Part shown: in pieces, positions 50,564-57,705 of the stretch | How positions within the stretch are numbered: position 1 is the stretch's first letter | Layout: every line of letters begins with the position of its first letter | Assembly (NCBI RefSeq): GCF_005870035.1 | Contig: NZ_SWJG01000001.1 | Location: forward strand, 186,001 to 250,000 | Direction of reading: 5' to 3' | Length of the DNA stretch: 64,000 bases | From: Spirosoma lacussanchae | GTDB lineage: Bacteria > Bacteroidota > Bacteroidia > Cytophagales > Spirosomataceae | Translations under genes and position numbers: made by a program | The notes under the pieces: model-generated | What the model was told of the DNA's origin: nothing | Database searches by the model: none | Seen by the model: only the letters and a program-made list of their open reading frames with translations

Positions 50564-50860
50564 ATGACCTTACAGGAACTGACCGAACAGATTCGGACCA
50601 AAGCCACCCACGCCGACAGCCTCAACGCGACGGCCAAGCTCGTCACCGATCAGGGTGTCGTGTATATCGATGCCACGCAGTCGCCCGCAGTGGTGTCGAA
50701 CGAAGACAAACCTGCCGACTGCGACCTGCACGTGAGCGTAAACGATCTCGTCCGGATGGGTACCGGCGATCTCAACCCCATGATGGCCTTCATGTCGGGT
50801 AAACTCAAAGTGAAAGGCGACATGGGCATTGCCATGAAAATGGGCCAGGTGATGGCGTAG
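50564..50860 (+). CDS. SCP2 sterol-binding-type domain protein
   Basis: 98 residues, one SCP2 domain: MTLQELTEQIRTKATH..., VVYIDATQSPAVVSNEDKPADCDLHVSVNDL and MMAFMSGKLKVKGDMGIAMKMGQVM at the C-terminus, which is the usual lipid-pocket end. Cytoplasmic, small lipid-binding protein; the ligand is unknown. Single gene between divergent and convergent neighbours. Confidence 0.9.
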   Translation: MTLQELTEQIRTKATHADSLNATAKLVTDQGVVYIDATQSPAVVSNEDKPADCDLHVSVNDLVRMGTGDLNPMMAFMSGKLKVKGDMGIAMKMGQVMA

Positions 50861-50868
50861 TACCCAGT

Positions 50869-50963
50869 GAGTTATTGGGCGATTGAGCGAGTTAGTAATT
50901 GAATGATTTGTAGAATCCGTTGGATTCCTGCCGAAACATTCGCTAATTCGCTCAATCACTCAA
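50869..50963. repeat. GAGTGATTGA-type inverted repeat, second copy
   Basis: The stretch reads GTGAGTTATTGGGCGATTGAGCGAG near 50868 and, after a central 40 bp, ATTCGCTCAATCACTCAATGAC near 50944. The units are the same as at 44651-44723 (ATTGAGTGATTGAG) with more mismatches. It fills the gap between the SCP2 gene and the oxidoreductase gene. Confidence 0.65.
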
Positions 50964-50978
50964 TGACCATTTCAGACA

Positions 50979-52397
50979 ATGACCAACCCAACCCGTCGCA
51001 AATTTCTGCAAAGCAGTGCGTTAACGGCCGCGGCTTTTTATATCGTACCAAGACATGTACTGGGCAAAGGGTATGTAGCGCCGTCGGACAAGCTCAATAT
51101 AGCGGCCATCGGCTGCGGTGGTAAAGCCGATTTCAATATTCATCAGGCCTATAATGGCGGTACCGATAACATCGTGGCCCTCTGCGACGTTGATGACCGG
51201 CAATCCAAAAAATACCGCGACCAGTTTCCTAAAGCGCCTTACTTCCAGGATTACCGGCAGCTGCTCGATAAAGCAGGCAAGACCGTCGATGCGGTAATCG
51301 TCACCACGCCGGACCATATGCACGCGCCCATTGCCATGGCCGCTATGCAGCTCGGTAAGCACGTGTACGTCGAAAAACCCCTTACTCACGATATCTATGA
51401 AGCCCGGATGCTGACCGAAGCGGCCCGGAAGTACAAGGTCGTGACGCAGATGGGTAATCAGGGCAGTTCGGGCGATGACACGCGCGTTATCGAAACGGTC
51501 ATTCAGAAAGGCATGATCGGCCCGGTACATACGGTCTACTGCTGGACCAACCGCCCCGTATGGCCGCAGGGCGTTCAGTCGCCGAAAGACAAAGGCGAGA
51601 AACAGCCCGTTCCGGCCGAGGTAAACTGGCCGCTCTGGCTCGGTACGGCCCCCACCCGCGATTATCACGAAGCGTACATGCCCTTCCGGTGGCGCGGGTA
51701 CTGGGATTTTGGTACGGGCGCGCTGGGCGATATGGGCTGTCACTTCATGGACGTTCCGTTCCGGGCGCTGAAACTCAAATATCCAACCTCAGTAGAGTGT
51801 AGCGTCGGCTCGGTCTACGCCGACTTTTTCAAGGAAGCGTACTTCGACGATGTGTGTCCGCCCTCGTCGGCCATTCACCTGACGTTCCCGTCTGATCATA
51901 AGAAGGTAAAAGAGATCCGGCTTTCCTGGTTCGACGGAGGTATCCGGCCCCAGCTCCCCGAGGGTGTTGCCTACGAAGACGTGTTTCAAAGCATCGATGG
52001 TGGTATGCTGTTCATCGGTACCAAAGGCATGCTGACGGGCGGGCTGTTCGGTGGTAATCCGAAGCTGCTGCCCACGGCCAGGTTCGCCAATACCGCCTTG
52101 CCCACGCCCGAAAAACCCCTGGTCGAAGGCAAAACCGAAGGTCACCAGCAGCAGTGGGTAAAAGCCTGTAAGCAGGGCTACGGCGCCTATACCTCCTCAT
52201 CGTTCGACGAGGCTGGCCCGCTCACCGAAACCGTACTGATGGGGAATCTGGCTACGCGCTCGTACCTGGCCCGCGAAGACGGTAAGTTCACTGGCCGGAA
52301 AAAACTCTTCTGGGACGGTAACGCCATGAAAATCACTAATTACGACTACGCCAACCAGTTTGTCAGACGCCAGTACAACGGCGGCTACACCCTCTAG
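50979..52397 (+). CDS. Gfo/Idh/MocA family oxidoreductase with twin-arginine signal
   Basis: 472 residues. The start MTNPTRRKFLQSSALTAAAF is a twin-arginine signal, so the enzyme works in the periplasm and must carry its NAD(P) there. Rossmann domain: LNIAAIGCGGKADFNIHQAY, NIVALCDVDDRQ; then VIVTTPDHMHAPIAMAAMQLGKHVYVEKPLTHDIYEAR, which includes the EKP motif with the catalytic-site Lys. C-terminal domain with RGYWDFGTGALGDMGCHFMD. Length and signal match the Bacteroidota sub-group that acts on sugar derivatives; the substrate is unknown. Confidence 0.92.
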   Translation: MTNPTRRKFLQSSALTAAAFYIVPRHVLGKGYVAPSDKLNIAAIGCGGKADFNIHQAYNGGTDNIVALCDVDDRQSKKYRDQFPKAPYFQDYRQLLDKAGKTVDAVIVTTPDHMHAPIAMAAMQLGKHVYVEKPLTHDIYEARMLTEAARKYKVVTQMGNQGSSGDDTRVIETVIQKGMIGPVHTVYCWTNRPVWPQGVQSPKDKGEKQPVPAEVNWPLWLGTAPTRDYHEAYMPFRWRGYWDFGTGALGDMGCHFMDVPFRALKLKYPTSVECSVGSVYADFFKEAYFDDVCPPSSAIHLTFPSDHKKVKEIRLSWFDGGIRPQLPEGVAYEDVFQSIDGGMLFIGTKGMLTGGLFGGNPKLLPTARFANTALPTPEKPLVEGKTEGHQQQWVKACKQGYGAYTSSSFDEAGPLTETVLMGNLATRSYLAREDGKFTGRKKLFWDGNAMKITNYDYANQFVRRQYNGGYTL

Positions 52398-52401
52398 CGA
52401 C

Positions 52402-52445
52402 CAGCCCCGGGCTGGAAGCCGGTAATCAGCATCCAGCCCGGGCTG
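52402..52445. terminator. Inverted repeat between convergent genes
   Basis: Arms 52402-52416 and 52432-52445 pair over 14 bp with one bulged C (CAGCCC-GGGCTGGA type). It lies between the oxidoreductase (+) and the last gene of the cobalamin operon (-). Confidence 0.75.
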
Positions 52446-52467
52446 CTGAGCGTGCGCTCATGGGTAA

Positions 52468-53175
52468 TCAGTGGCCAATTAGGTGCAGGTCCGTAAAGTA
52501 ATAGGTCGACCGCTGTTCGGCGCCGGTGTCGGTTTGGTAGGTGTAGTGCTTCTCTACCGTCTCGCCGGTCTGGAAGCGGATAGGCTTGTTGAAGTACGGG
52601 GCCTGGTACACAAACGTATGGAACTCGCCGTTTTCGCCACAGGGATCGACCGTTGGGGGCAGGTCGCTGACAAAACGCCGGTCGAGCACCCGTCCGCAGA
52701 ACGATGCGTCGAGATACTGGCTGTTGACGCTGACAACAACCGTCTCGAAGCCAGCCGCCCAGAACGTTTCGAGCAGCTGAAGCGACGACTGCTGCCAGAG
52801 TGGAAAAACGGCCGTCAGTGCCCAGCGGGCCAGTTGTAGCTCCCGCCACCGGCGTAAATCGTCCAGAAAAATATCCCCGAAGACGGCGTGCGTAATTCCC
52901 GTTTCGACCAGCGGAGCCAGAGCGAGCCCCATCTGCTCCTGGTAGCTGACCATACTGCTGTCTTCGGGCAGGAACAGTTTGGTCTGCGGCAGTCCGATCC
53001 GCCGGGCCTGCGCATCGAGCAGCGCTTCCGGTACGCCATGCATGGAAATACGACGATTGGCTGCGTTGAGCGTGGTCAGCAGCGTTTCGACCTGATACTG
53101 GCCGCTTTGCCGGACCTGCCACAGCGCCAGCGCCGAATCCTTACCACCACTCCAGTTCATCAGTGCCCGATTCAT
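52468..53175 (-). CDS. Dph6/DUF71-family ATP-pyrophosphatase-like protein
   Basis: 235 residues. The N-terminal PP-loop SGGKDSALALW and later EQMGLALAPLVETGITHAVFGDIFLDDLRRWRE identify a DUF71/Dph6-related N-type ATP pyrophosphatase. The archaeal and eukaryotic relatives make diphthamide; bacteria have no diphthamide, and the bacterial members are proposed to act in cobalamin metabolism because they stand in B12 operons. That is the situation here: it overlaps cobU by 4 bp at the end of a riboswitch-controlled operon. The likely job is a B12-related amidation, which is inference. Confidence 0.85.
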   Translation of the reverse strand: MNRALMNWSGGKDSALALWQVRQSGQYQVETLLTTLNAANRRISMHGVPEALLDAQARRIGLPQTKLFLPEDSSMVSYQEQMGLALAPLVETGITHAVFGDIFLDDLRRWRELQLARWALTAVFPLWQQSSLQLLETFWAAGFETVVVSVNSQYLDASFCGRVLDRRFVSDLPPTVDPCGENGEFHTFVYQAPYFNKPIRFQTGETVEKHYTYQTDTGAEQRSTYYFTDLHLIGH

Positions 53176-53705
53176 AGCAGCGGTTGTTTAACGGCCAGGG
53201 GCAAGCCGCTGACCATGAGTGTGACGGCGTCGGCCCGGCTGGCCACGTACTGGTTGGCCCAGCCCTGCAGATCGGTGAACGCCCGGCCCACGGCGGTTTC
53301 GGCATGAACGCCCATACCCAGTTCATTGGTGACGATGATAAACTGTCCGGGTAAGGTCAGCAGCGCGTCGATCTCCTGTTTGAACAGGGCCAGCGATTCG
53401 GTCACACCCTGTTGGGTATCTACGAAAAAATTGGTCAGCCAGAGCGTTACGCAATCGATCAGGACAACCCGGCTGGCCAGGGGTAACCGGCTAACGTGTC
53501 GGGGTTCTTCGAATACGGTCCATTCCGGGCCGCGGTCGTGCCGGTGGCGGTCGACGCGCCCGGCAAACTCATCGTCCCAGAGCTGGGCAGTGGCCACGTA
53601 GACCGGATCGGGGCTCCAGGCCCGGGCGAGTTGCTGGGCATACCGGCTCTTACCGCTGCGGGCTCCACCCGTAATCAGCTGTAGAAAAGTGGGTTGAGGT
53701 TGCAT
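53172..53705 (-). CDS. cobU: Adenosylcobinamide kinase/guanylyltransferase
   Basis: 177 residues from the ATG at 53705 (MQPQPTFLQLITGGARSGKSRYA). A longer frame up to 53936 lies inside the upstream gene. P-loop GGARSGKS, then the CobU block RVDRHRHDRGPEWTVFEEP with the His that takes GMP, and VVLIDCVTLWLTNFF. It phosphorylates adenosylcobinamide and attaches GMP, in the nucleotide-loop part of B12 synthesis or salvage. It overlaps the upstream binding-protein gene by 56 bp and the downstream Dph6-like gene by 4 bp, so the three are tightly coupled. No cobT, cobS or cobC is in the window. Confidence 0.93.
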   Translation of the reverse strand: MQPQPTFLQLITGGARSGKSRYAQQLARAWSPDPVYVATAQLWDDEFAGRVDRHRHDRGPEWTVFEEPRHVSRLPLASRVVLIDCVTLWLTNFFVDTQQGVTESLALFKQEIDALLTLPGQFIIVTNELGMGVHAETAVGRAFTDLQGWANQYVASRADAVTLMVSGLPLAVKQPLL

Positions 53706-54618
53706 AAACCGGATGGATTTTGGCCTGCAACGCCGTTGGCACGCTGAACAGGTTGGGATGAAAACAAGACGCCAGCAGTTCGATGCCGTCGACGAGCGTA
53801 GCCGCCGAGGGCTGGGTGAACAGGTCGAAGTCGGCAACGTAAACGGCCTGGTCAACGACCGCCTGTAGCTCATTCCAGCCGGGCAGGTGCTCGAGCAGCG
53901 GAAACTCTTGGAGCGTTCGCTCGATGGTAAAGCCACAGGGCGCTACGACGAGGACTTCGGGGTCGTACCGGCGTACCTTTTCCCAGTTCGTCACGATGCT
54001 GTCGCCCGAGGGGTTGCCCAGCATGTCGATACCACCGGCATAGGCGATCTGGTGCGGAATCCAGTGGCCACAGTTGTAGATCGGCGCCATCCACTCCATA
54101 ACCATGACCCGTTTGGGCAGGGCCCGGCTGGCCCGAAGCCGATCAACTACCACGTCGATGCGGCTACGCAGCTGCTGGAGGTAGGTATAGGCGGCTTCTT
54201 CGCGGCCCAGCGCCGAGGCAATGGTGATGGCCGAGTCGAAGACGTCGCTCAGGCTCTGGGGCGTCAGCGCCACGACGGTCGGCTGTTTCGGGAGCCGGTC
54301 CAGTACCGCCTGCGTGCATTTGGTGTCGATCTGACAAACTTCGCAGACATCCTGGGTGAAAATAACGTCGGGGGCAATGGCGTGCAGCGCTTCTTCTTCC
54401 ACGTAATAGAGGCTACGCCCTTCGGCTTTCGAAGCCGAAAAAATGCGGTCTATCTCCTGGCTGCTGTAGTCGTGGCCTTCCAGTACGCATCGCACCAGAA
54501 CAGGATGGTCGGCCCGGGCTAGTTCGGGGCATTCAAACGTAACCCCATGCAGCTGATCCTGCAGACCCATGTCGTAGATCATCTGGGTAGCGGCCGGCAA
54601 AAATGAACAGGCTTTCAT
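53650..54618 (-). CDS. BtuF-like cobalamin-binding protein without signal peptide
   Basis: 322 residues from the ATG at 54618 (MKACSFLPAATQMIYDMGL). The fold is the periplasmic-binding-protein type used for B12: MKACSFLPAATQMIYDMGLQ, then VLRLKEVDQIF-like positions replaced by DYSSQEIDRIFSASKAEGRS, DVIFTQDVCEVCQIDTKC, VVALTPQSLSDVF, and VMEWMAPIYNCGHWIPHQIAYAGG. No signal peptide or lipobox can be seen at this start or a nearby one, and several Cys residues (CEVCQIDTKC) would be unusual in the periplasm. It may therefore be a cytoplasmic corrinoid-binding protein. No btuC or btuD gene lies in the operon. Confidence 0.82.
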   Translation of the reverse strand: MKACSFLPAATQMIYDMGLQDQLHGVTFECPELARADHPVLVRCVLEGHDYSSQEIDRIFSASKAEGRSLYYVEEEALHAIAPDVIFTQDVCEVCQIDTKCTQAVLDRLPKQPTVVALTPQSLSDVFDSAITIASALGREEAAYTYLQQLRSRIDVVVDRLRASRALPKRVMVMEWMAPIYNCGHWIPHQIAYAGGIDMLGNPSGDSIVTNWEKVRRYDPEVLVVAPCGFTIERTLQEFPLLEHLPGWNELQAVVDQAVYVADFDLFTQPSAATLVDGIELLASCFHPNLFSVPTALQAKIHPVYATSTHFSTADYGWSPQR

Positions 54619-54633
54619 CGTGAGTCGGAAAAG

Positions 54634-54658
54634 GCCGGTTCCCACTATAGGAACCGGC
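54634..54658 (-). promoter_or_regulatory. Hairpin just before the BtuF-like gene
   Basis: 9-bp stem GCCGGTTCC/GGAACCGGC (54634-54642 with 54650-54658), 7-nt loop, 16 bp before the start codon inside the operon. It may tune expression of the last three genes or protect processed mRNA. Confidence 0.55.
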
Positions 54659-54689
54659 GAATGAGCTAACTAGTAGAGAACGGTCGCTA

Positions 54690-55277
54690 TCAGGCCAGGG
54701 CCAGCCGGGGGTAGCGCGTTTGCAGCCACTCGAACCCGCCAAATAGGAGCGTACTATAGACGAGCGTACCGGCCAGGAAATTGCGCATGAACGGAAATCC
54801 CTGAACCAGACATTGCTGCCAGCCGGCCAGATCGCGGCTGAGCGGGAGCTGGGTGCGCAGGTCGATGCCGCCGGTGAGCCATACGCTGGTGTCGGCCAGT
54901 ACCCAGTGCGAAACCGAAGCCACCAGGGCGGCCAGCAACACGTTCCGAATCGATACGGTCCGCAGCAGTACTTGCCCGTACCAGACCAGGAGCGCAAAGA
55001 TGCCGTAGATCCAGTACCAGCCGTCATACATGATGCCGTACCGGCCCCCGAGCAGCGCCCCGTTGATAACCAGATCGCTGATCCATAACGTCAGCAGCGG
55101 CAGACCAAATGCTTTCCAGCGGTTGCTGAAGTATGAGCCGCCAAACAGGGCCATGGCGCCCAGCGGAGTGAAATGCGCCATCGGCGACCAGTCGGTCGAG
55201 TTGGCGATGCGCAGGGAGGCCGCCAGGCCAATGAACAGCAGCAGCACCAGCGAGCGGGGATTGAGGGGTTGTTTCAT
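54690..55277 (-). CDS. DUF6580-type membrane protein (putative vitamin/cofactor transporter)
   Basis: 195 residues with five or six helices. The N-terminus (RSLVLLLFIGLAASLRIANST) and MAHFTPLGAMALFGGSYF, SDLVINGALLGGRYG, then VLLAALVASVSHWVLADTSVWL are the conserved parts of DUF6580, an ECF-transporter-S-like family that is often next to B12-regulated TonB receptors. It lies 18 bp after the receptor gene. Its job is probably inner-membrane passage of cobalamin or a precursor; this rests on context. Confidence 0.85.
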   Translation of the reverse strand: MKQPLNPRSLVLLLFIGLAASLRIANSTDWSPMAHFTPLGAMALFGGSYFSNRWKAFGLPLLTLWISDLVINGALLGGRYGIMYDGWYWIYGIFALLVWYGQVLLRTVSIRNVLLAALVASVSHWVLADTSVWLTGGIDLRTQLPLSRDLAGWQQCLVQGFPFMRNFLAGTLVYSTLLFGGFEWLQTRYPRLALA

Positions 55278-55295
55278 ACGTACGAAGCGAAAAAA

Positions 55296-57296
55296 TTACC
55301 AGGTAAATCGAATGCCCGCGTTGGCATTTCGGCCGCGGGTGTTATAGCCGTATATGTCAAAGTAAGTGGTGTTGAGGCTGTTTCGAACGTCGGCATAGAG
55401 CCGGAGGTAGGGCGTCAGCCTGCCTTCGGCGTAGAGATCGATAGTGGTATAGGCGGCCAGGGTTACGTTGTCGGTCCGGAAGGTTTCATCGTTATAGAAC
55501 CGATCGGTACGCGCCCCCACCGACCGGCCCGCCACGCTGACAAACAGCCGGGGCGTCAGCTGGTAACCCAGGCTAATGTTGAACTGGGTTCTGGGCCGAC
55601 GAAACAGGTTGTTGTAGGTGGTATCCCGGCCAGCTGCCCGGGTGGTAACGGCGCCCGTCAGCAGGGTCAGGTTACCCGTTACCGACAGTCGGTTGAACTG
55701 CGTCTGCGCTTCAAACTCCCAGCCGCGATCGTGCTGCCGGTCAAAATTGATGTACCGGCCAAAGGGAGCCGTATTCAGCGACTCGAAAAAGATAGCCTGC
55801 TGAATCTGTCGGTCGAAGTAAACGGCCCTGACCCAGGCGTTTCGGCTTTTGCTGAACACTTGCACGCCCACTTCTGTCGATCGGCTGCGCTCGGGGCGGA
55901 GCGCCTTGTTGCCGTAGGGCGAGAAGAGCTGGTAGAGGGTAGGCGCCCGGAATCCCGACGATGCATTGACAAATACCTTGATGCGGTTGGCCAGCAGATA
56001 GGAGGGGTTGATCGAATAGGTGAACACGTTGCCGTAGAGCGAGTTGCGGTTGTAACGTCCACCCAGCTCGACCGACAGGCCCCGGTAGGGCGTCACGATG
56101 GCGGTCGCATACAGGCCCAGCTGCCCGATCCGGGCGGTATCGGCGCCGATCGGGGGGGCTTCGTAGAGGCCGAACGAACTAATAGACCGGTACGTCTGAT
56201 CGGTATTGCTGAACCGGTAGTCGGCGCCGGTCAGCAGCTCGCCCCAGCGCCCCACGGTCAGGGTGTGGTAGGCTTCGGCAAAATGGGCCAGCCCGCCATA
56301 AGCCTGCTCCGAATACCGCTCCGACGCGTTGGGTTCGATAACCGTCGAGTCATTGCGGTAGGTACGGCGGCTGTCGCTCAGGCCGTAGTTGACCGTCAGT
56401 CTGCCGTGGTTATGCCGGTAGTCGAAGCCCGTAGCCAGCTGCTTAAACTGATTGTGATAGGTGAAGTCTTTCTCATCGGCAAAGGCACCGGCATCCAGAT
56501 CGGCCGAATAGGCGGTTGTGATGCCGCGCAGTTTCCAGCTCAACCGGGGACTGACCTGCCAGTTCAGGTTGGCCAGCACTGCGTTTTGCCGGTAGCCGTC
56601 GGGGTCGAAAGCCTGCTGGCCGGTAGGGTCTGTAGCGGCCGAAAACCCCGCCGACGACAGCCGGGTGTACTGAACGGCGTACGACAGCTTGTCGGTCTGG
56701 CCGGTCAGGCCCAGCGTTCCGCGAAATGTCTGGTAGGTGCCATAGTTCAGCGAGGCCGTCACGCCCAGCGGTTTCCGGGCGTCTGCTTCGGGGCGGGCCT
56801 GTCGGGTCGAGATGCTGATGACTCCCGCTACGGCGTCGGCCCCGTAGAGGGTAGACTGAGCGCCCCGTAAAATCTCGATACGCTCGCATTCGCCCACCGT
56901 CAGTAGGTTCAGATCGAAGGTATTGGCCGTGCCCGACGGGTCGTAGACCGGAAGGCCATCGAGCAGAATAAGGGTGTTTCCGGCCGACGCCCCCCGCAGG
57001 TAGATGTCGGGGTTGGTACCCAGCGGACCGTTGGCGCCAACAATCTGCAGGCCGGCCTGCCGCGTCAGCAGCTCGCTCACCGACTGGGTGGCGTAGCGCT
57101 GCAGCACCGAGTCGGGTAGTACCGTTACGACTTTGCCCGTCTGGGATAGTTTCTTCCCGATGCGGTTGGCCGAAACGGTGACCGCGTCCAGTTGCAGGGC
57201 GCGCGCTAGGGGGGGAGTGGGGTTGTCCTGCGCCAGGGCGGGCAGGGCGGATGCGGCCCATACGGCCGCCATCAGGGTGGTAAACTTGCTCATCAT
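55296..57296 (-). CDS. btuB: TonB-dependent outer-membrane receptor, BtuB-like
   Basis: 666 residues. Signal peptide ends PALAQ (about residue 23). The plug domain follows at once: LDAVTVSANRIGKKLSQTGKVVTVL, LLTRQAGLQIVGANGPLGTNPDIYLRGASAGNTLILLDGLPVYDPSG and VGECERIEILRGAQSTLYGADAVAGVISI. It has no carboxypeptidase-like N-terminal domain, so it is of the BtuB/FepA size rather than the SusC type. The barrel ends NANAGIRFTW, with a C-terminal aromatic residue. The B12 riboswitch directly upstream makes cobalamin uptake the likely role. First gene of the operon. Confidence 0.93.
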   Translation of the reverse strand: MMSKFTTLMAAVWAASALPALAQDNPTPPLARALQLDAVTVSANRIGKKLSQTGKVVTVLPDSVLQRYATQSVSELLTRQAGLQIVGANGPLGTNPDIYLRGASAGNTLILLDGLPVYDPSGTANTFDLNLLTVGECERIEILRGAQSTLYGADAVAGVISISTRQARPEADARKPLGVTASLNYGTYQTFRGTLGLTGQTDKLSYAVQYTRLSSAGFSAATDPTGQQAFDPDGYRQNAVLANLNWQVSPRLSWKLRGITTAYSADLDAGAFADEKDFTYHNQFKQLATGFDYRHNHGRLTVNYGLSDSRRTYRNDSTVIEPNASERYSEQAYGGLAHFAEAYHTLTVGRWGELLTGADYRFSNTDQTYRSISSFGLYEAPPIGADTARIGQLGLYATAIVTPYRGLSVELGGRYNRNSLYGNVFTYSINPSYLLANRIKVFVNASSGFRAPTLYQLFSPYGNKALRPERSRSTEVGVQVFSKSRNAWVRAVYFDRQIQQAIFFESLNTAPFGRYINFDRQHDRGWEFEAQTQFNRLSVTGNLTLLTGAVTTRAAGRDTTYNNLFRRPRTQFNISLGYQLTPRLFVSVAGRSVGARTDRFYNDETFRTDNVTLAAYTTIDLYAEGRLTPYLRLYADVRNSLNTTYFDIYGYNTRGRNANAGIRFTW

Positions 57297-57444
57297 TAAT
57301 CGAATGGATTAAGTAATGAGCCGTCGGAAAGAGAAAATAAAAGACAGACGGGCCAAACGCCCATCGGTGACCGCCGGGCGGCCACGCCATTCTACCGAAA
57401 AACGTCTTTCATTCCCGGCTTTTTACCCGAAAGCTCGATCATGA

Positions 57445-57615
57445 ATGCGTTGGCGGCAGGTCTTCTGGCTTGTTCTACCGGCAACGCCTTCCCGCTGGTG
57501 GCAGTGGCTTGTTGTTGTCGGCCTGGTACTAGAACTTACAGCTACGGGTATAGCCCCGGTTTTGCACCGGTGTTCCCTTTTAATTGCCCTTGTTGAGGGG
57601 GCAAACCGTAAACGT
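57445..57615 (-). ncRNA. Cobalamin (B12) riboswitch
   Basis: Read on the minus strand: AAAAGGGAACACCGGTGCAA, ACCGGGGCTATACCCGTAGCTG, then GCCACTG (57508-57502), GGGAAGGCG, and AGCCAGAAGACCTGCC (57470-57455). These are the core boxes of the AdoCbl riboswitch (B12 box, GCCACTG, the AGxAGACCTGCC end). It lies 150 bp before the btuB-like start, so B12 should shut off the receptor operon. The exact ends are estimated. Confidence 0.92.
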
Positions 57616-57632
57616 GGCCCAAAAATAAACAC

Positions 57633-57675
57633 AGAAACGGTATTTGCCGGGTTTTATCCGATAAATACCGTTTCT
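57633..57675 (-). terminator. Terminator of the molybdenum hydroxylase operon
   Basis: 13-bp stem AGAAACGGTATTT/AAATACCGTTTCT (57633-57645 with 57663-57675). On the minus strand it follows the stop at 57706 by 30 bp and is followed by a T-rich stretch, before the riboswitch starts. Confidence 0.8.
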
Positions 57676-57705
57676 TCTATAGACAATAAACTTCCGTACG
57701 CCGAA

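Noticed and set aside
55173-56870. 565-codon plus-strand frame opposite the TonB receptor
   Set aside because: Antisense shadow in a GC-rich gene; no motif, and the receptor on the other strand is unambiguous.
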